The notes below the pieces were generated by a model. That model had not been told where the DNA came from, did not search any database, and worked only from the letters and a program-made list of their open reading frames with translations. From NCBI RefSeq assembly GCF_010550695.1, contig NZ_JAAGOB010000002.1:186001-250000 (forward strand): a DNA stretch of 64,000 nucleotides, read 5' to 3'. The stretch is from Phytoactinopolyspora alkaliphila. GTDB lineage: Bacteria; Actinomycetota; Actinomycetes; Jiangellales; Jiangellaceae. The translations under genes were made by a program, and so were the position numbers. This document shows positions 60,594 through 64,000 of the stretch, piece by piece; within the stretch, counting starts at the first letter, position 1; each line of letters starts with the position of its first letter.

Positions 60594-62015
60594 ATGGTGA
60601 AGGGTCCGCAGATCAAGCACAGCGTTGCGAATGTCGATGGGATCGAGGTCTTCTATCGCGAGAACGGCCCGAAGGACAGCCTGCCGGTGCTGCTCCTGCA
60701 TGGCTTTCCCAGTGCGTCACATCAGTACCGCCGCCTCATGGAGGCACTCGGAACCAGCTACCGGTTCATAGCCCCGGACTATCCCGGCTTCGGCCGCACC
60801 GAAGCGCCCGAGGGCTTCACCTACACATTCGACAACCTGGCCGCGGTGGTTCACGGATTCGTCCGGAAGCTCGGACTGCGCCGGTTCGCGCTGTACATGT
60901 TCGACTTTGGGGCCCCGGTCGGCTTCCGGCTCGCGCAACTCGACCCTCACGCGGTCGCCGGGCTGATCGTGCAGAACGCCAACGCGTACGACGACGGCCT
61001 CTCCGCTACCGCGCGGCACTTCATCCTCGACGCCACCGCGGACGAGATTCGCCGCGACCTGCTGACGCTGCAGGCAACGAAGAGCCAGTATCTGGACGGA
61101 GCCGCCGACGTCGCTCGCATCGATCCGGACAACTGGACGCTGGATCAACACTTCCTCGACCTACCTGGCCGCCAGGACGCCCAGGTGGATCTGGCTCTCG
61201 ATTACAAGAGCAATCTCGCCGAATACCCGCGTTGGCAGGCGTGGATGCGCGAGCACCAGCCACCGGCACTCGTCGTCTGGGGCCGTGGCGACCAGATCTT
61301 CATGGAGGCCGGCGCGCACGCTTACCTACGCGACCTCCCGTCGGCGGAGCTCCAGCTGTTCGACACCGGCCATTTCGCTCTCGAGGAAGGCCTACCCGAG
61401 ATCGCCCCACTGCTCGCCAGGTTCCTCGACCGGGTGTCCATCATGAAAATCGCTGTCATCGGCGGCACCGGGCGGCTGGGCGGCGCCATTGTGCGCGAGG
61501 CGGTGTCACGTGGACACGACGTCACCCCGTTGGGCAGCACTGATGTCGACGTGACCGAGCCGGTGTCGATCAGGGGCGTGGTCGCGAACCACGACGCCGT
61601 CGTCGCGTCCGTCAAAGGATCCGGCGCCCTCGTCGCAAAAGGCGCGCAAGCCCTGCTGGCCGCCAACGTGGGCAGGCTCGTCTTCGTCGGCGGGGGCGCG
61701 AGCCTCCGCCGGCCATCGGGTGAGATGTTCATCGAGTCGCCGGGCTTCCCAGCACAGTTTCTGTCCACCGCCCAGGACCAGGTGGAGGCGCTACGTATCC
61801 TCCGTGCCTCGGACACGGACACGGAGTGGTCGTACGTCAGCCCGCCACCGGTCCACCTGGTCGACGGACCGAGGACCGGCGTCTACCGGGTGGCCACCGA
61901 CGACGAGCCGGTGGTGGGCGAAGCCACCATCAGCGTCGCCGACCTCGCCGTGGCCGTGGTCGACGCCGTGGAGCGCAGGACATTCGTCGGACAACGGTTC
62001 ACGGTCGGCTACTGA
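60594..62015 (+). CDS. Alpha/beta hydrolase (epoxide hydrolase/dehalogenase type) fused to an NAD(P)-binding reductase domain
   Basis: 473 residues, start behind AGGAAGG. Residues 1 to about 280 are a complete hydrolase. The oxyanion motif is HGFPSASHQYR and the nucleophile Asp104 lies in LYMFDFGAPVGF. The cap region and the catalytic His in LFDTGHFALEEG follow. From residue 284 a second protein begins in frame, MKIAVIGGTGRLGGAIVREA, a Rossmann NAD(P)H-binding (SDR/NmrA-like) domain of about 190 residues. Both domains look whole. Met284 could be an internal start, but there is no good ribosome site before it. Confidence 0.85.
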   Translation: MVKGPQIKHSVANVDGIEVFYRENGPKDSLPVLLLHGFPSASHQYRRLMEALGTSYRFIAPDYPGFGRTEAPEGFTYTFDNLAAVVHGFVRKLGLRRFALYMFDFGAPVGFRLAQLDPHAVAGLIVQNANAYDDGLSATARHFILDATADEIRRDLLTLQATKSQYLDGAADVARIDPDNWTLDQHFLDLPGRQDAQVDLALDYKSNLAEYPRWQAWMREHQPPALVVWGRGDQIFMEAGAHAYLRDLPSAELQLFDTGHFALEEGLPEIAPLLARFLDRVSIMKIAVIGGTGRLGGAIVREAVSRGHDVTPLGSTDVDVTEPVSIRGVVANHDAVVASVKGSGALVAKGAQALLAANVGRLVFVGGGASLRRPSGEMFIESPGFPAQFLSTAQDQVEALRILRASDTDTEWSYVSPPPVHLVDGPRTGVYRVATDDEPVVGEATISVADLAVAVVDAVERRTFVGQRFTVGY

Positions 62016-64000
62016 CCGTAGCCGCCGCCCCCTGGAGTCTCGATCACCAGCGTGTCGTCCGGAACGACCTCGACGGAGTCGCAGCCAGCCATGTCCACGG
62101 TGGTGCCGTCGGCTCGTTCGACGTAGTTACGCCCCAGCGCTCCCGGTTCACCTCCGGCCATGCCGTACGGCGGCACCCGCCGGTGACCGGTCAAAGTGCT
62201 CACTGTCATCGGTTCCCGGAACCGCAGCCTGCGCACCACGCCGTCACCACCTCGCCACTGCCCGTCGCCCCCGCTGCCTTTGCGAACCGCGAAGCTGTCC
62301 ACCAGCACGGGATAGCGCCACTCAAGCACCTCGGGATCGGTCAGGCGCGAGTTGGTCATGTGCGTCTGCACCGCGGGAACGCCGTGGAATCCGTCACCCG
62401 CTCCGGATCCGGAGCCGATGGTCTCGTAGTACTGGTGCCGCTCGTTGCCGAAGGTGACGTTATTCATGGTGCCGGAGCCCTCGGCCTGCACGCCGAGCGC
62501 TGCATACAACGCACCGGTGACGGCCTGCGACGTTTCGACGTTGCCAGCGACGACGGCGGCCGGGTACACCGGCGCAAGCATCGACGGCTCCGGGACGACG
62601 ATCCCCAATGGCCGGAGGCAGCCGTCGTTCAGCGGGATGTCGTCGGCGACGAGCGTCCGGAACACGTAGAGCACCGCCGCCGTGGCCACCGACGTCGGCG
62701 CGTTGAAGTTGGAATCCAGCTGGCCGGACGTGCCGGTGAAGTCGATGGTCGCCGCCCGCGCGGCCCGGTCCACGCTGACGGCGACCTCGATCCGTGCGCC
62801 GGAGTCCATCTCGTAGGAATACGCTCCGTCGTCGAGCGCGTCGATGACGCGTCGCACCGCTTCCTCGGCGTTGTCCTGAACATGACGCATGTACGCCTGC
62901 ACCACGTCGAGGCCGAAATGGTCGATCATCCGCCCGACCTCGGCGACGCCCTTCTCATTGGCGGCGATCTGCGCGTGCAGGTCGGCCAGGTTCGTCGCCG
63001 GGTTGCGGGACGGGTACGGCGCCTCGGTGAGAAGCCGGACCGTCTCCTCCTCCCGGAACTGACCGTTCTCCACCAGCAGCCAGTTGTCGAACAGGACGCC
63101 TTCCTCGTGGATGGTCGTGCTGAAGGCGGGCATGGAACCGGGCGTAAGGCCGCCGATCTCCGCGTGATGCCCGCGGGAGGCGACATAGAACAGGACCTGG
63201 CGGCCGTCGTCGCCGAACACCGGCGTCACCACCGTGATGTCCGGCAGATGGGTGCCGCCGTGGTACGGATCGTTGACGGCGTAGACGTCACCGGGCTTGA
63301 GTCCCTCGGTCCGGGCCCGGCGTTGGATCACCTCCTTGACACTGGAGCCCATCGATCCGAGGTGCACGGGCATGTGCGGCGCGTTGGCGATCAGATTTCC
63401 GTCCGGATCGAACAGCGCACAGGAGAAGTCGAGCCGCTCTTTGATGTTCACCGACTGAGACGTCGACTCCAGGCGGGCGCCCATCTGCTCGGCGATGGAC
63501 ATGAACAGGTTGTTGAAGATCTCCAGCATGACCGGGTCTGCCTCGGTCCCGGCCCGTACGATGTCGGTGCGGTCCCGTACCCGGTCGAGCCGCAGGTGCC
63601 CGTGCTCGGTGGCGACGGCCCGCCACCCGTCCTCGACGACGGTCGTAGCGTGCGCTTCGGCGATGATCGCCGGCCCCTCGACCTGGTCACCGGCGCTCAA
63701 ATGCTCCCGCTGGAACAGGCCCACGTCCATCCACGCGCCACCCGAGTAGAGCCGAACCTGCGGTGACAGACACACGGAGGGATGGGGGCGGGGGGGCCTC
63801 TCCAGGGCGCGGTCGGGCATCGGCGAGCGAGCTCCGGGGTCCCCGCGAAGTATCCGGAGCGGAGCGGAGGAACTTCGTGGGGTGGAGTGGAGCGAGTCGC
63901 GGGCGGGGAGAGGACCCCCCGCCCCCATCCCTCCCAACGACGCATCTGTCAGACCGACGGCCTCTACCGACAGCGCCTCCACGATGAGTGCACGGTCCAT
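62009..64000 (-). CDS. 5-oxoprolinase/hydantoinase family protein, HyuA-HyuB fusion (5' end outside window)
   Basis: ATP-dependent oxoprolinase-type enzyme, opening 5-oxoproline or hydantoin rings. 663 codons are visible and the frame is still open at the window edge. The first 150 residues are the end of a HyuA domain ([40 protein letters not shown]). A full HyuB domain follows from about [20 protein letters not shown], with [20 protein letters not shown] and the C-terminal [11 protein letters not shown]. About 53 residues near the start are coded by a palindromic insertion. Probably part of a roughly 1200-residue protein. Its 3' end overlaps the convergent fusion gene by 7 bases. Confidence 0.92.
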   Translation of the reverse strand: MDRALIVEALSVEAVGLTDASLGGMGAGGPLPARDSLHSTPRSSSAPLRILRGDPGARSPMPDRALERPPRPHPSVCLSPQVRLYSGGAWMDVGLFQREHLSAGDQVEGPAIIAEAHATTVVEDGWRAVATEHGHLRLDRVRDRTDIVRAGTEADPVMLEIFNNLFMSIAEQMGARLESTSQSVNIKERLDFSCALFDPDGNLIANAPHMPVHLGSMGSSVKEVIQRRARTEGLKPGDVYAVNDPYHGGTHLPDITVVTPVFGDDGRQVLFYVASRGHHAEIGGLTPGSMPAFSTTIHEEGVLFDNWLLVENGQFREEETVRLLTEAPYPSRNPATNLADLHAQIAANEKGVAEVGRMIDHFGLDVVQAYMRHVQDNAEEAVRRVIDALDDGAYSYEMDSGARIEVAVSVDRAARAATIDFTGTSGQLDSNFNAPTSVATAAVLYVFRTLVADDIPLNDGCLRPLGIVVPEPSMLAPVYPAAVVAGNVETSQAVTGALYAALGVQAEGSGTMNNVTFGNERHQYYETIGSGSGAGDGFHGVPAVQTHMTNSRLTDPEVLEWRYPVLVDSFAVRKGSGGDGQWRGGDGVVRRLRFREPMTVSTLTGHRRVPPYGMAGGEPGALGRNYVERADGTTVDMAGCDSVEVVPDDTLVIETPGGGGYGQ
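63776..63934. repeat. In-frame palindromic insertion inside the oxoprolinase gene
   Basis: 159 bp bounded by inverted repeats 63776-63803 and 63907-63934, matching at 27 of 28 positions. An inner hairpin has arms 63841-63851 and 63872-63882 (10 of 11). The length is exactly 53 codons and the frame stays open. The encoded segment (for example [37 protein letters not shown]) is Pro/Arg/Ser-rich and unlike the flanking HyuA sequence. This looks like a mobile palindromic repeat tolerated within a coding region. Confidence 0.7.

Overview
The window is high-GC DNA from an actinobacterium. The evidence is the arrangement tRNA-Trp/secE/nusG/rplK/rplA, rplJ/rplL, rpoB/rpoC, rpsL/rpsG/fusA/tuf and rpsJ/rplC, the rpmG-MaoC-MaoC-murB block, an ANTAR protein, many GTG starts, and the KorAB type of 2-oxoacid:ferredoxin oxidoreductase. 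Genus cannot be fixed by eye. A Jiangella-like or other mycelial soil actinobacterium would fit, but that is a guess.

Region 1 (1-19.8 kb, all minus strand) is the core translation and transcription block. In transcription order it holds secE, nusG, rplK and rplA, then an inserted membrane alpha/beta-hydrolase gene, rplJ (with a leader attenuator) and rplL, rpoB and rpoC, rpsL, rpsG, fusA and tuf, and finally rpsJ and the start of rplC. Strong hairpins follow rplA, rplL, rpoC and tuf. The rpsL and rpsJ leaders share a 23-base identical element.

Region 2 (19.9-28 kb) has tRNA-Trp and a plus-strand trio: a small membrane protein, an aspartate-type aminotransferase and an adenosine deaminase. 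The minus strand carries a PIG-L deacetylase, murB, two MaoC-like hydratase subunits, rpmG, tRNA-Met and tRNA-Thr, then a Cys-rich protein and a GAF-ANTAR regulator.

Region 3 (28-36.4 kb) is accessory DNA. It contains decayed remnants of two genes, an MFS exporter and a compact reactive-sulfur locus. In that locus ArsR-rhodanese, cysteine desulfurase and TusA-like genes diverge from DsrE and SQR-like flavoprotein genes across a short palindrome. A broken endonuclease/exonuclease/phosphatase gene, an MBL-fold hydrolase, tRNA-Tyr and a YajQ-family gene follow.

Region 4 (36.4-48.5 kb) is a divergent catabolic locus. One arm encodes a secreted phosphodiesterase-fold enzyme with two C-terminal binding domains plus an oligopeptide-type (family 5) ABC importer. 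The other arm encodes its Tat-exported lipoprotein receptor, an IclR regulator and a large FAD-dependent oxidoreductase. The two arms share overlapping back-to-back promoters built on a long inverted repeat.

Region 5 (48.5-64 kb) carries an M48 protease, korA-korB, a glucose/mannose-type ABC importer without its own ATPase, and a GH13 enzyme coupled to a TIGR03885-like flavin oxidoreductase. It also has a small membrane ORF without a usable start, a YdjM-like membrane protein, a CGNR regulator diverging from a hydrolase-Rossmann fusion gene, and the 3' part of a fused 5-oxoprolinase gene.

The most unusual things seen are a structured repeat of about 171 bp present twice (15.4 kb and 35.4 kb), a 159-bp (53-codon) palindromic element lying in frame inside the oxoprolinase gene, the shared r-protein leader element, the sulfur locus and the secreted phosphodiesterase/importer locus.
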